Below, piece after piece: positions 7,343 through 15,426 of a DNA stretch of 39,291 nucleotides. This DNA is from JAEZKC01 sp046538945. GTDB lineage: Bacteria; Fibrobacterota; Chitinivibrionia; Chitinivibrionales; Chitinispirillaceae. The notes under the pieces were generated by a model. It made no database searches. It had not been told where the DNA came from and worked only from the letters and a program-made list of their open reading frames with translations. The stretch lies in assembly GCA_046538945.1 (NCBI GenBank), contig JBKHHW010000012.1:1-39291 (forward strand), in the 5' to 3' direction. The first letter of the stretch is position 1. Each line of letters starts with the position of its first letter. The translations under genes were made by a program, and so were the position numbers.

Positions 7343-7720
7343 TCAAAAAACAAGACCTTTGCTACGTGCCGCCTCAGCCAGAGCCTTAACACGGCCGTGG
7401 TAGAGATAACCTTTTCTATCAAACACAACAGATGTAACACCCTTCTGAACTGCCATTTCGGCAATCATCTCACCAACCATCTTGGAGACGTCGGTTTTGG
7501 TAATCCCGTCTTTTCCGGCAGTCTTCTCGACAAAGCCCTTTCCCAGACTTCCGGCATAGGCGACGGTGTTTCCACTGACATCATCGATAAGTTGTGCATA
7601 AATATGATTGATGCTACGCCTCACACACAGACGAGGACGCTCGGCAGTACCGAAAATCGTTTTGCGTACCCGTGCCGCGCGACGTGCTCTCTCAATTCTT
7701 CTCTGCTTTGCGCTGTTCAT
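7343..7720 (-). CDS. rplR: 50S ribosomal protein L18
   Basis: This 125-residue protein binds 5S rRNA together with L5 and L25 and anchors it in the central protuberance. The basic N-terminus (KQRRIERARRAARVRKTIFG) precedes the RPRLCVRRSINHIYAQLIDD segment. The C-terminus has VVFDRKGYLYHGRVKALAEAARSKGL-type sequence, diagnostic of L18. The ATG has GGGAG/AAGGA upstream. It lies between rplF (25 nt) and rpsE (24 nt). Confidence 0.98.
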   Translation of the reverse strand: MNSAKQRRIERARRAARVRKTIFGTAERPRLCVRRSINHIYAQLIDDVSGNTVAYAGSLGKGFVEKTAGKDGITKTDVSKMVGEMIAEMAVQKGVTSVVFDRKGYLYHGRVKALAEAARSKGLVF

Positions 7721-7745
7721 TTCCTTACACTCCCTTAGTGCTCAA

Positions 7746-8285
7746 CTATTTGCCCGCGGCCTTACCGGCTTTTCTACGGACTTGTTCGCCCAGATACCGT
7801 ATTCCCTTGCCCTTATAGGGTTCGGGCGGACGTATTCTGCGAATGTCAGCAGCCGCCTGACCAACCAGTTCCTTGTCAATACCTTCCACGACTATCTTTG
7901 TGGGCCCGTCAGTTCTGTACGATACTCCCGGACGGGCTTTGAACAGAACCGTATCGGACAGACCCGCGGATATGCTCAGATCCTTGCCCTTGAGTTCGGC
8001 TTTATAGCCAACACCCAAAACTTCAAGCTCCTTTTTGTAACCGCTGCTTACGCCTGTAACCATGTTGTTGATCAGAACACGGAAGAGTCCCCACAAGGCT
8101 TTTGTATTATTCGTTTCCACCTTCGGGGTCACCTCAATGACATCTTCCTTGACTTCAACATTAAGTACACTGGGGAATTCCCGGCTCAAAGTCCCCTTGC
8201 TACCCTTGACCTCTACGAGCTGTCCGTCGATTCTGACCTGGACGCCACTGGGAATCTTCACCGGTAACTTTCCTATGCGAGACAA
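7746..8285 (-). CDS. rplF: 50S ribosomal protein L6
   Basis: This 179-residue two-domain protein lies near the factor-binding site of the large subunit. It begins (M)SRIGKLPVKIPSGVQV, and its second domain ends RIRPPEPYKGKGIRYLGEQV near the C-terminus, both typical of L6. The start codon is TTG, chosen because the protein begins exactly there in the family and GAGGAG stands 7 nt upstream. It follows rpsH by 59 nt, one of the longer gaps in the spc part; I see no promoter or hairpin in it. Confidence 0.97.
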   Translation of the reverse strand: MSRIGKLPVKIPSGVQVRIDGQLVEVKGSKGTLSREFPSVLNVEVKEDVIEVTPKVETNNTKALWGLFRVLINNMVTGVSSGYKKELEVLGVGYKAELKGKDLSISAGLSDTVLFKARPGVSYRTDGPTKIVVEGIDKELVGQAAADIRRIRPPEPYKGKGIRYLGEQVRRKAGKAAGK

Positions 8286-8344
8286 GTCTCAACTCCTCTT
8301 TATATTGTGTTCACTTCTGTACAAATGGAGACTACTCAACAAAA

Positions 8345-8740
8345 CTACCACACCATACCGACCACTTCACCACCAACATTCATCTTGCGGCAGTCACTGT
8401 CGGTCATGACACCCTTCGATGTGCTCACGATGGCTATTCCCATTCCGTTGAGCACCTTGGGCAGATTGTCCGCCCCGGAGTACGTTTTGCGGCCCGGAGT
8501 GGAAACTCTCTTGAGCCCCTGGATAGCATTGCGCATATCACTGTCGTACTTGAGCAGAATCTTGATCGTGCCCTGCTTTTCATCATCCACAAACGCATAT
8601 TTGCTGATGAAGTGGTTCTCGAAGAGAATACGGGTGATTTCCTTTTTGAGCTTGTTTGCAGGAATATCAACCGTACGCTTCTTGGCCTGCACCGCATTTC
8701 TTATTCTGTTGAACATATCGGCAATCTGATCTGATAACAT
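8345..8740 (-). CDS. rpsH: 30S ribosomal protein S8
   Basis: This 131-residue primary binder of the 16S central domain is the translational repressor of the spc operon in Escherichia coli. The N-terminus (MLSDQIADMFNRIRNAVQAK) and the C-terminal VLNGMGIAIVSTSKGVMTD segment with the closing CRKMNVGGEVVGMVW region identify it. The ATG has AAGGGG 8 nt upstream. It follows rpsN by 34 nt. I did not find an S8-binding hairpin near rplE by eye. Confidence 0.98.
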   Translation of the reverse strand: MLSDQIADMFNRIRNAVQAKKRTVDIPANKLKKEITRILFENHFISKYAFVDDEKQGTIKILLKYDSDMRNAIQGLKRVSTPGRKTYSGADNLPKVLNGMGIAIVSTSKGVMTDSDCRKMNVGGEVVGMVW

Positions 8741-8774
8741 CCCTTAAACCCCTTATGCTATTTTGATGTTTCCT

Positions 8775-8960
8775 CTACCAGCTGGCTTTCACCACTCCGG
8801 GTATCTCTCCCCGCAGCGCCATTTCGCGGAAACAAAGCCTGCATAGACCGAAGTCGCGAATATATGCCCGTGGTCTGCCACAACGTCTGCACCTGGAATA
8901 AGTACGGACGGGAAATTTCTGTTTTCTTCTGTTTTTTTCTATAAGAGCCTTACGTGCCAC
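8775..8960 (-). CDS. rpsN: 30S ribosomal protein S14, short zinc-binding type
   Basis: This 61-residue protein of the 30S head carries two CxxC pairs (Cys24/Cys27 in SRCRRCGR, Cys40/Cys43 in LCRLCF). This is the C+ type, about 61 residues, as opposed to the roughly 100-residue zinc-free type of enterobacteria. The GTG start is supported by AAGGGG 6 nt upstream and by the MARKALIEKN N-terminus. It sits between rplE (17 nt) and rpsH (34 nt). Confidence 0.98.
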   Translation of the reverse strand: MARKALIEKNRRKQKFPVRTYSRCRRCGRPRAYIRDFGLCRLCFREMALRGEIPGVVKASW

Positions 8961-8977
8961 CTTTAACCCCTTTACAT

Positions 8978-9538
8978 TTATTTACGGAACGGCATTCCCA
9001 GTTCTTCCAGCAGCCCGAACCCCTCCTGGTTGGTCTTGGCCGTGGTACCGATACAAATATCCATTCCAGAAATTCTGGATATCTTGTCACGGTCGATCTC
9101 CAGAAACACGATCTGCTCCTTCACCCCCATGGTGTAGTTTCCATGACCGTCAAAAGATTTCCGCGGAAGTCCCCTGAAATCCCTTATACGAGGAATGGTG
9201 ATCGCAACCAGCCTGTCGAAAAACTCCCACATACGCTGCCCTCTGAGAGTGACTTTCGCACCGATGGGCATGTTTTCACGTAGTTTGAAATTCGATATGG
9301 CTTTTTTGGCCCTGGTGACCACCGGCTTCTGACCGCTGATCTCCTTGAGACAGGACACCGCCTCATCAATGAGCTTGGCGTCGGATACAGCATCCCCCAC
9401 ACCCATGTTGATGACAATCTTCTCCAGGCGCGGCACTTCGTTGATGTTCTTGTAGCCGAACCTTTTAATGAGTGCAGGTACGACCGCCTTCTCGTACTTT
9501 TCTCTCATTCTGGGCTTCTGCTTTGTTCCCGTACTCAC
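8978..9538 (-). CDS. rplE: 50S ribosomal protein L5
   Basis: This 186-residue protein binds 5S rRNA and contacts the P-site tRNA and S13. The IVINMGVGDAVSDAK segment (46-60) and the GLPRKSFDGHGNYTMGVKEQ stretch (near 123-142) are diagnostic. Translation starts at GTG, which overlaps the rplX stop as GTGA, so the two genes are probably translationally coupled. The family length is about 180. The short N-terminal extension (STGTKQKPRM) before the conserved part is common. Confidence 0.98.
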   Translation of the reverse strand: MSTGTKQKPRMREKYEKAVVPALIKRFGYKNINEVPRLEKIVINMGVGDAVSDAKLIDEAVSCLKEISGQKPVVTRAKKAISNFKLRENMPIGAKVTLRGQRMWEFFDRLVAITIPRIRDFRGLPRKSFDGHGNYTMGVKEQIVFLEIDRDKISRISGMDICIGTTAKTNQEGFGLLEELGMPFRK

Positions 9539-9852
9539 TCTATCGACTCCTTAGCCTTTTTTGAGAATCTTACCCGTTCGCCATTCTCCAGAATTTTCAC
9601 TCCCAGCCGCGTCGGTTTCCCGGTTTTGGGGCACTTGAGCATCAGATTGGAGATGTGAATAGTACCTTCCTTCTCCATAATGCCGCCCTGCTGATTTTTA
9701 GGACTGGGCTTGGTGTGGCGCTTTACAATATTGATACCTTCCACAACAACTCTGTTCTTTTCAGGAATAACCCTGAGAATCTTGCCGGTCTTCCCTTTAA
9801 ATTCTCCGGATATTACCTGGACCAGATCGTTTTTCCGTAAACCTAACGACAT
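9535..9852 (-). CDS. rplX: 50S ribosomal protein L24
   Basis: This 105-residue assembly initiator of the large subunit binds the 5' end of 23S rRNA and lies near the exit tunnel. The KOW motif is at 7-33 (KNDLVQVISGEFKGKTGKIL) and is followed by NIVKRHTKPSPKNQQGGI, typical of L24. The ATG has AGGAG 8 nt upstream. Its stop overlaps the start of rplE by four bases. Confidence 0.98.
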   Translation of the reverse strand: MSLGLRKNDLVQVISGEFKGKTGKILRVIPEKNRVVVEGINIVKRHTKPSPKNQQGGIMEKEGTIHISNLMLKCPKTGKPTRLGVKILENGERVRFSKKAKESIE

Positions 9853-9870
9853 AAGTCTTTCTCCTGTACC

Positions 9871-10239
9871 TTATAATACTTCAGGTGCAAGCGACACGAT
9901 ACGCATGAACCTTTTCTCACGCAGCTCTCGAGCCACAGGACCGAAGATTCGTGTCCCCTTGGGTTCACCAGCATCATTGATAATGACAGCCGCATTATCG
10001 CTGAAGCGGATATAAGTTCCATCCCTGCGTCCGTACTCCTTGGCAGTTCTGACTACTACTGCCCTGGCCACAGTGCCTTTCTTGACCGCTCCGTTGGGAA
10101 TGGCGTCTTTAACAGAAACGATAATGACATCTCCCACGCGAGCATACCGCCGACGTGTGCCGCCGAGAATTCTGATGCACTGCACCTTCTTCGCCCCGGA
10201 ATTGTCGGCCACGTTCAGTTTTGTCTCCACCTGTATCAT
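9871..10239 (-). CDS. rplN: 50S ribosomal protein L14
   Basis: This 122-residue protein at the intersubunit face forms bridges to the 30S subunit and is the docking site of the silencing factor RsfS. It begins MIQVETKLNVADNSGAKKVQ, exactly as in the family, and contains IRFSDNAAVIIND (76-88) and the GTRIFGPVARELREK segment. It follows rpsQ by 49 nt. A GAGGG run precedes the ATG. Confidence 0.98.
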   Translation of the reverse strand: MIQVETKLNVADNSGAKKVQCIRILGGTRRRYARVGDVIIVSVKDAIPNGAVKKGTVARAVVVRTAKEYGRRDGTYIRFSDNAAVIINDAGEPKGTRIFGPVARELREKRFMRIVSLAPEVL

Positions 10240-10288
10240 TTTTCCCTCAACTTGCTGGTTTCAGTGCGTCTGCCATAACCACAGCAGT

Positions 10289-10546
10289 TTATTTCGCACG
10301 TTCAATAATTTCGCCAACTCGCCAATGTTTTGTCTTGGACAGAGGACGGGTCTCCACGATGCGTACCCTGTCGCCGCTCTTGCATCCATTGTTCTCATCA
10401 TGAGCGACATAGCGCTTTTTGAGCCGTATGGTACGACCGTAGATGGGATGAACAACCTGACGGACCACACTAACGACGATGCTTTTGTCCATCTTATCAC
10501 TGACCACTACGCCAACACGTTCTTTTCTGTAATTTCTTTCAGCCAT
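10289..10546 (-). CDS. rpsQ: 30S ribosomal protein S17
   Basis: This 85-residue OB-fold protein is a primary binder of the 16S 5' domain. The family segments are GVVVSDKMDKSIVVSVVRQV (12-31), HPIYGRTIRLKKRYVAHDE (33-51) and the VRIVETRPLSKTKHWRV end. A GGGGA run stands upstream of the ATG. It lies 12 nt after rpmC, the standard order. Confidence 0.98.
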   Translation of the reverse strand: MAERNYRKERVGVVVSDKMDKSIVVSVVRQVVHPIYGRTIRLKKRYVAHDENNGCKSGDRVRIVETRPLSKTKHWRVGEIIERAK

Positions 10547-10558
10547 TCTTTCCCCGTA

Positions 10559-10765
10559 CTAAGGATTAGCCTTTTCAGTTGTGCTTTTTTCTTTAAGAAC
10601 CGTCTTCGTTCTTGCTATTTCCCGGCGAACAAAACGGAGCTGCAGCGGATTGCTGAGCTGGCCCATTTTCGCCTGGAACCGAAGATTGAAAAGTTCTTCT
10701 TCCAGACTGTCAACTTTTCCCGCAATCTCCCGGACGGACAACTCTCGTATCTCTTTTGCCTTCAT
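10559..10765 (-). CDS. rpmC: 50S ribosomal protein L29
   Basis: This 68-residue two-helix protein sits near the exit of the peptide tunnel, where it and L23 help dock signal recognition particle and trigger factor. MKAKEIRELSVREIAGKVDS and the LFNLRFQAKMGQLSNPLQLR segment are typical of the family. The ATG overlaps the rplP stop as ATGA, so coupled translation is likely. Confidence 0.98.
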   Translation of the reverse strand: MKAKEIRELSVREIAGKVDSLEEELFNLRFQAKMGQLSNPLQLRFVRREIARTKTVLKEKSTTEKANP

Positions 10766-11187
10766 GATTGCACACCCTGTGTTTCTAATTCCACAAATCT
10801 CACCAGTATCGGAAGCTTCTGGGCCGCAAGGCGCATTGCTTCCTTGGCAATATCGCTTTTCACCCCGGACATTTCAAACATCATGGTCCCGGGCCTGACC
10901 ACGGTTACCCAACCTTCAGGCGATCCCTTTCCCTTACCCATGCGGGATTCCGCCGGATGCTTCGTAATGGGCTTGTCAGGAAAAACCCGAATCCAGATCT
11001 TTCCACCACGTTTGATGAAACGGGTCATGGCTATACGGGCAGCCTCTATCTGACGGTTGGTGATCCAACCGGGCTGAAGAGCCTGGAGGCCATATTCCCC
11101 AAAAGAGATTTTGTTGCAGCTGGCCGCCGCGCCACGCATTCTGCCCCGATGGGTCTTTCTCCATTTGACTTTTTTTGGTGACAGCAT
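10762..11187 (-). CDS. rplP: 50S ribosomal protein L16
   Basis: This 141-residue protein is near the A site and the 5S rRNA and is needed for peptidyl transfer. It reads MLSPKKVKWRKTHRGRMRG at the start. It also has the ARIAMTRFIKRGGKIWIRVF segment (50-69) and the KGKGSPEGWVTVVRPGTMMF stretch, all diagnostic. The Arg residue hydroxylated by some bacteria lies in the last-named stretch; modification cannot be read from sequence. A strong AGGAGG precedes the ATG. It lies 12 nt after rpsC. Confidence 0.98.
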   Translation of the reverse strand: MLSPKKVKWRKTHRGRMRGAAASCNKISFGEYGLQALQPGWITNRQIEAARIAMTRFIKRGGKIWIRVFPDKPITKHPAESRMGKGKGSPEGWVTVVRPGTMMFEMSGVKSDIAKEAMRLAAQKLPILVRFVELETQGVQS

Positions 11188-11199
11188 TCTTGATTCCTC

Positions 11200-11865
11200 C
11201 TAAGCTTGCGCAGCTTCGGCCTTAGCCGGTTTTTCCACACGGGTGATAACCTCTCCCTTGCAGATCCATACCTTAATACCGACACAACCGTAAGTTGTGT
11301 GTGCAGTGGAAGTGGCATAATCGATATCCGCCCGCAATGTATGAAGCGGGATGCGCCCCTCCTTGTATGTTTCCGTACGGGCGATTTCAGCTCCGTTGAG
11401 ACGTCCGGAGATCATCACCTTGATTCCTTCAGCACCCATGCGCATAGCTGTTGAAATTGCCTTTTTGGTAGCTTTCTTGTAAGAAACTCTCTTCTCCACC
11501 TGACGGGCGATATTGTCGGCCACCAGCTGTGAATCCATTTCCGGCTTCTTTACTTCCCTGATATTGATCTGTATCTCTTTCTGAGTCAGATGCTGAAGCT
11601 CACCCTTGAGCCTCTCCACTTCCTCACCCTTCTTTCCGATAACAATGCCGGGGCGAGAGGTGTGTATACTCACAGTCACCCGTTTGGCGGTACGCTCGAT
11701 TCCGATCGCGCTGATCCCACCATGCTCGAGACGTTTCTTGAGATAATTCCTGATAAGAATATCCTCGTAGAGATAATCAGCGAAACGCTCTTTGGCATAC
11801 CAGTTGGAAAACCAGGTCCTGGTTATTTTAAGCCGTAAACCTACTGGATTCGTTTTCTGACCCAC
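11200..11865 (-). CDS. rpsC: 30S ribosomal protein S3
   Basis: This 221-residue protein of the 30S head lines the mRNA entry tunnel and has helicase activity with S4 and S5. The KH type II domain includes the GXXG-containing PGIVIGKKGEEVERLK stretch (near 70-85). The C domain has the GAEIARTETYKEGRIPLHTL segment. I take the GTG at 11865, reading MGQKTNPVGLRL, rather than an in-frame ATG 42 nt upstream. The GTG gives the family N-terminus, has AGGAGG 4-6 nt upstream and avoids overlap with rplV. The C-terminal tail is short and Ala-rich. Confidence 0.97.
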   Translation of the reverse strand: MGQKTNPVGLRLKITRTWFSNWYAKERFADYLYEDILIRNYLKKRLEHGGISAIGIERTAKRVTVSIHTSRPGIVIGKKGEEVERLKGELQHLTQKEIQINIREVKKPEMDSQLVADNIARQVEKRVSYKKATKKAISTAMRMGAEGIKVMISGRLNGAEIARTETYKEGRIPLHTLRADIDYATSTAHTTYGCVGIKVWICKGEVITRVEKPAKAEAAQA

Positions 11866-11876
11866 AACTCCTCCTG

Positions 11877-12218
11877 TTAATTGGAAACGGTGACGGTTAT
11901 ATGGCACATGCGCTTAAGGATCTGAGACGCACGTCCCTGCGCCCTGGGACGGAACCGCTTCATGACCGGCCCCTCATCGACCCGTATCTCCCTGACACGC
12001 AGACCGTCAACCTCTATAGCCGCATCGGCATGCTTGTTCTGAAGATTGGCCACTGCCGACTTGATCAGCTTGGCTACATCACCCGCCACATTCTTTTTTA
12101 TTCCGAACTCAAGCATATTGAGCGCATCATTTACATTCCTGCCCCGCACTGCATCAGCAACCAGACGGGCTTTTCTGGGCGCAGACCTCAAATTTTTCAA
12201 CTTAGCCTTTGATTCCAC
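11877..12218 (-). CDS. rplV: 50S ribosomal protein L22
   Basis: This 113-residue protein has an extended hairpin that lines the peptide exit tunnel near the macrolide site. The N-terminal region (KNLRSAPRKARLVADAVRGR, 8-27) and the loop-tip region (about 80-98, with GPVMKRFRPRAQGRA) are clear, and no insertion linked with macrolide resistance is evident. The GTG start is preceded by GAGGAGG. It follows rpsS by 16 nt. Confidence 0.98.
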   Translation of the reverse strand: MESKAKLKNLRSAPRKARLVADAVRGRNVNDALNMLEFGIKKNVAGDVAKLIKSAVANLQNKHADAAIEVDGLRVREIRVDEGPVMKRFRPRAQGRASQILKRMCHITVTVSN

Positions 12219-12234
12219 AAATCCTCCTCACAGC

Positions 12235-12519
12235 CTATCTCTTGGCTGACTTGTCCGATTTCGATCCGGCATGCCCGCGGTAATTGCGGGTCGGTGCAAA
12301 CTCACCCAGCCGATGTCCCACCATGTTCTCGGTGACATATACCGGAACGAATTTGTTTCCGTTATGAACTGCGAACGTCTGACCCACGAATTCAGGCAGA
12401 ATGGTTGAACGCCTTGACCAGGTCTTGATCACCTTCTTCTGACCTGACCTGTTGGAGTCATCAACCTTCTTCACCAGGTGGTCGTCAACAAACGGACCTT
12501 TTTTTACAGAACGAGCCAT
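12235..12519 (-). CDS. rpsS: 30S ribosomal protein S19
   Basis: This 94-residue protein of the 30S head forms a complex with S13 near the A and P sites. The family motifs are MARSVKKGPFVDDHLVKKV at the start, IKTWSRRSTILPEFVGQTF (30-48) and MVGHRLGEFAPTRNYRGH (66-83). The ATG is preceded by GAGG. It lies 12 nt after rplB. Confidence 0.98.
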   Translation of the reverse strand: MARSVKKGPFVDDHLVKKVDDSNRSGQKKVIKTWSRRSTILPEFVGQTFAVHNGNKFVPVYVTENMVGHRLGEFAPTRNYRGHAGSKSDKSAKR

Positions 12520-12531
12520 ATTGTATTCCTC

Positions 12532-13359
12532 TTACTTAGATCTGCGTCTCACGATATATTTACTTGAAGGCTTACGGGACTTGCGAGTCTTCTGACCCTT
12601 GGCCTTCTGACCCCAGGGCGAAACCGGATGTCCACCGCCGGATGATTTTCCTTCACCACCACCCATGGGATGATCAACCGGGTTCATGGCTACACCACGC
12701 ACCCTGGGCCGGAATCCCAGATGACGCCTGCGTCCTGCAGACCCCACCACCATGTTGAGGTGCTCAGAATTGCTCACCTGACCGATAGTGGCAACACAAT
12801 CCTGCTGAACATTGCGCACCTCCGAAGAGGGGAACTTCAGCTGAACCATCCTGCCCTCCTTGGCGACAACCTCAGCATAGGCCCCCGCACCTCTGGCAAT
12901 CTGTCCGCCTTTTTTCTCCCTGAGCTCGATGTTGTGCACCTGAGTTCCAAGAGGAATGTTTTTTAGCGCCATGCAGTTGCCTTCGGCAATTTCAGCCTGG
13001 TCACCAGACATGATTCTCTGACCCACCTTCATATTGACAGTGGCAAGAATGTATCTGCGCTCCCCGTCGAAATACTTGACCAGAGCGATAAACGCCGAAC
13101 GGTTAGGATCGTACTCGATGGTCTCAACTATGCCGGGAACGTTCACTTTATCGCGCTTGAAATCGATAACGCGGATAAAACGCTTGTGCCCCCCGCCTCT
13201 GTGACGAACGGTGATCACACCACGGTTGTTACGGCCGCTGATCTTTGTCTTCTGAACCAAAAGCGGCTTGTAAGGGGTGTCTGTGGTGACCTGGTCGAAT
13301 GTGTTGGTCGACTTGTACCTCTGAGTAGGGGTCACAGGTCTGTACTGTTTGATTGGCAT
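12532..13359 (-). CDS. rplB: 50S ribosomal protein L2
   Basis: This 275-residue primary rRNA binder is essential for subunit association and near the peptidyl transferase centre. It begins MPIKQYRPVTPTQRYKS. It contains the OB and SH3-like domains and ends with the conserved VDHPMGGGEGKSSGGGHPVS region (near 227-246), whose His corresponds to the functionally important His of the family. The ATG has GGAG 9 nt upstream. It lies 47 nt after rplW. Confidence 0.98.
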   Translation of the reverse strand: MPIKQYRPVTPTQRYKSTNTFDQVTTDTPYKPLLVQKTKISGRNNRGVITVRHRGGGHKRFIRVIDFKRDKVNVPGIVETIEYDPNRSAFIALVKYFDGERRYILATVNMKVGQRIMSGDQAEIAEGNCMALKNIPLGTQVHNIELREKKGGQIARGAGAYAEVVAKEGRMVQLKFPSSEVRNVQQDCVATIGQVSNSEHLNMVVGSAGRRRHLGFRPRVRGVAMNPVDHPMGGGEGKSSGGGHPVSPWGQKAKGQKTRKSRKPSSKYIVRRRSK

Positions 13360-13406
13360 AAGAACTAACTCCGCGCTTCCTGCATATCAGTTTGAACTTA
13401 CCGGAC

Positions 13407-13697
13407 TTACACTTCGCCGAATTTGGCGATGTTCTGTCCCTCTTTAATCTTCACAATGGCCTTTTTCCAATCCGGTCTGTAGCCACTGTACCGACCCATC
13501 CGTTTTTTCTTTCCCTTGACCACCATGGTGTTTACAGCCTCCACATCAACTCCGAAAAGCTTCTGGACTGCCTGCTTCACCTGATCCTTAGTGGCCCCCC
13601 GGGCAACTTCGAAAACGAACTTGTTCTGCTCCGTACGCAGAACCGTATTCTTCTCCGTAATGGAGGGATAGCGAATGATCGAATGATGTTTGCTCAC
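13407..13697 (-). CDS. rplW: 50S ribosomal protein L23
   Basis: This 96-residue tunnel-exit protein is the docking site for trigger factor and SRP. The IRYPSITEKNTVLRTEQNKF segment (8-27) and the VKGKKKRMGRYSGYRPDWKK loop (59-78) are characteristic. The GTG start overlaps the rplD stop by four bases (GTGA), so coupled translation is likely. The length is normal. Confidence 0.98.
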   Translation of the reverse strand: MSKHHSIIRYPSITEKNTVLRTEQNKFVFEVARGATKDQVKQAVQKLFGVDVEAVNTMVVKGKKKRMGRYSGYRPDWKKAIVKIKEGQNIAKFGEV

Positions 13698-14326
13698 TGT
13701 GCCACCGCCTCTTCGACTTTACTGATGAGGGTTTCTCCACCGAAAATCACATTTTCGGAATTAACTACATCCAACGCATTTACCTCGGAAACAACCTTGA
13801 TATCAAGGTCTTTGATATTGCGGCCCGACAAATATAAATTCCTGCTACCGTCTCCATCAACTATCAAAAGATTCTTTTTTCCGGAAATTTTGAGTACATC
13901 GAGAAGTCCGGCGACAGTCCTGGTTTTGGGAGCTTCACAAGAGAGCGAATCCACCACCAGAACACTTTCACTTCTGGCACGGCTTGACAGCGCTGAGACC
14001 AGAGCCAGCTTTCTGAGTTTGCGGGGAATCACCGTGTAGTAGTCCCGAGGTTCCGGTCCGAACGCCTTGCCTCCGCGAACCCATATCGGTGATGTGTTAG
14101 ATCCTGCACGAGCCCGTCCGGTTCCCTTCTGACGCCAAGGCTTTCTGCCACCGCCGCTTACTTCCGAACGACCCTTGGTTTTGGCCGTACCCTGACGCTG
14201 GTTGGCCTGATACGAAGTGATTACCTGATGCAGGACGTGTTCATTCACTTCCGAAGCAAAAACGGCATCGGGCAGCTCTACCTCACCCTTCACCGTCCCA
14301 TTCTGTTGATACAATTTAGCCTTCAT
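13694..14326 (-). CDS. rplD: 50S ribosomal protein L4
   Basis: This 210-residue protein contributes a long loop to the exit tunnel constriction and, in Escherichia coli, represses the S10 operon. The loop (about 43-95) carries the expected GRSEVSGGGRKPWRQKGTGR stretch. The erythromycin-contact Lys of the family (in KPWRQKGTGRAR) is unaltered. The C-terminal globular domain ends with VEEAVAQ. It follows rplC by 29 nt. No L4-responsive leader structure was recognised ahead of rpsJ. Confidence 0.98.
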   Translation of the reverse strand: MKAKLYQQNGTVKGEVELPDAVFASEVNEHVLHQVITSYQANQRQGTAKTKGRSEVSGGGRKPWRQKGTGRARAGSNTSPIWVRGGKAFGPEPRDYYTVIPRKLRKLALVSALSSRARSESVLVVDSLSCEAPKTRTVAGLLDVLKISGKKNLLIVDGDGSRNLYLSGRNIKDLDIKVVSEVNALDVVNSENVIFGGETLISKVEEAVAQ

Positions 14327-14355
14327 GAATTTATCATCCTGGAAGAAGCTACAGC

Positions 14356-14985
14356 TTATTTATTAATGAATTTACACAAGTATACGATACCCGACCTGTG
14401 CCCCGGCACAGACCCCTTAACATAAACCAGTCCGGCCTCCTTGTCGATGCCCACAACTTCCAACTTCCTTGTGGTCACCTGTTCGGCACCCATGTGTCCC
14501 GACATCCTAAGCCCCGGCATTACGCGGGCAGGATAAGAACAGGCACCGGAAGATCCCCGCTCTCTCACATTGGTGTTACCGTGAGACTCACGACCCCGCT
14601 CGAAATTATACCGTTTGATAGTTCCGGCATGGCCGCGACCCTTGGATACGCCGGTCACGTTCACAAACTTGACATTCTCGAAAACTTCGACCCCGAGCTT
14701 CTGTCCTGGCTTGACTTCCTCATCAGCACCGTCGAGAGCGAACTCTCTGAGGACCTTCGTGGGGGCAGTGCCGAGTTTCTTGAAATGTCCCAGCTGCGGC
14801 TTGTTCAGACGCTTCCCGGACTGTTCCCCGAAACCGAGCTGAACCGCACTGTATCCGTCTTTTTCGGTTGTCTTTACCTGATGGACAATGTTGTCCCCGG
14901 CCTGAATGACCGTAACGGCAACCGCCCGCCCCGAATCATTGAAGATTCGTGTCATTCCTATTTTCTTTCCGATCAAACCCTGCAT
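14356..14985 (-). CDS. rplC: 50S ribosomal protein L3
   Basis: This 209-residue early-assembly protein has an extension that reaches the peptidyl transferase centre. It starts MQGLIGKKIGMTRIFNDSG, and the extension carries the VSKGRGHAGTIKRYNFERG and MPGLRMSGHMGAEQV segments. At the position where Escherichia coli has the methylated Gln (in AGQMG), this protein has His (SGHMG), as in many other phyla. AGGTG lies just ahead of the ATG. It is 71 nt after rpsJ. Confidence 0.98.
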   Translation of the reverse strand: MQGLIGKKIGMTRIFNDSGRAVAVTVIQAGDNIVHQVKTTEKDGYSAVQLGFGEQSGKRLNKPQLGHFKKLGTAPTKVLREFALDGADEEVKPGQKLGVEVFENVKFVNVTGVSKGRGHAGTIKRYNFERGRESHGNTNVRERGSSGACSYPARVMPGLRMSGHMGAEQVTTRKLEVVGIDKEAGLVYVKGSVPGHRSGIVYLCKFINK

Positions 14986-15056
14986 ATCACACCTGTTCTC
15001 TTCTGAATATTTTTACAGTATGCCCCGGATAAATCCCCGGCCGACCCTATTCAGTC

Positions 15057-15365
15057 CTATACCTTGATCTCCACATCAACCCCTGACGGCAGGTCCAGCT
15101 TCATGAGCGAATCAACTGTCTGAGGTGTGGACTCCAGTATATCTATGAGTCTTTTATGAACTCTTGTCTCAAACTGCTCACGGGACTTCTTGTTCACGTG
15201 CGGTGAACGGAGAACCGTGTAGATTGTCTTTTCCGTCGGCAGTGGAATAGGACCCGAAATACGGGCACCGGTTCCCTTGGCTGTGCGGACGATGTCCGAT
15301 GCGGACTTGTCCAGAATGTTGTGATCGAAAGATTTAAGCCGAATGCGAATCTTTTCACCTGGCAT
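15057..15365 (-). CDS. rpsJ: 30S ribosomal protein S10 (NusE)
   Basis: This 102-residue head protein of the 30S subunit also joins NusB, and binds the NusG C-terminal domain to couple transcription and translation. The family sequence is plain: KIRIRLKSFDHNILDKSASD (5-24), SGPIPLPTEKTIYTVLRSPH (37-56) and LDLPSGVDVEIKV at the end. The AAAGGAG site stands 9 nt before the ATG. It begins 61 nt after fusA; the tuf gene common at this place in proteobacteria is absent. Confidence 0.98.
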   Translation of the reverse strand: MPGEKIRIRLKSFDHNILDKSASDIVRTAKGTGARISGPIPLPTEKTIYTVLRSPHVNKKSREQFETRVHKRLIDILESTPQTVDSLMKLDLPSGVDVEIKV

Positions 15366-15426
15366 GTAAGGCTGCTCCTTTTTCTATTCTTCGAAACCTT
15401 TTATATCCGCTCTCCGAAACCGCACA

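Noticed and set aside
10040..11053. A 337-codon plus-strand frame across rplN-rpsQ-rpmC-rplP
   Set aside because: It crosses four certain ribosomal genes on the other strand, including their intergenic gaps, and its translation has no recognisable family.
11866..11907. Upstream ATG for rpsC
   Set aside because: It would overlap rplV by about 30 nt and add residues before the conserved MGQK start, which has its own strong ribosome-binding site.
14986..15056. L4-responsive attenuator near the start of the S10 genes
   Set aside because: Only short GC repeats (CCGG copies) were found in the rpsJ-rplC gap, and nothing like the Escherichia coli leader.
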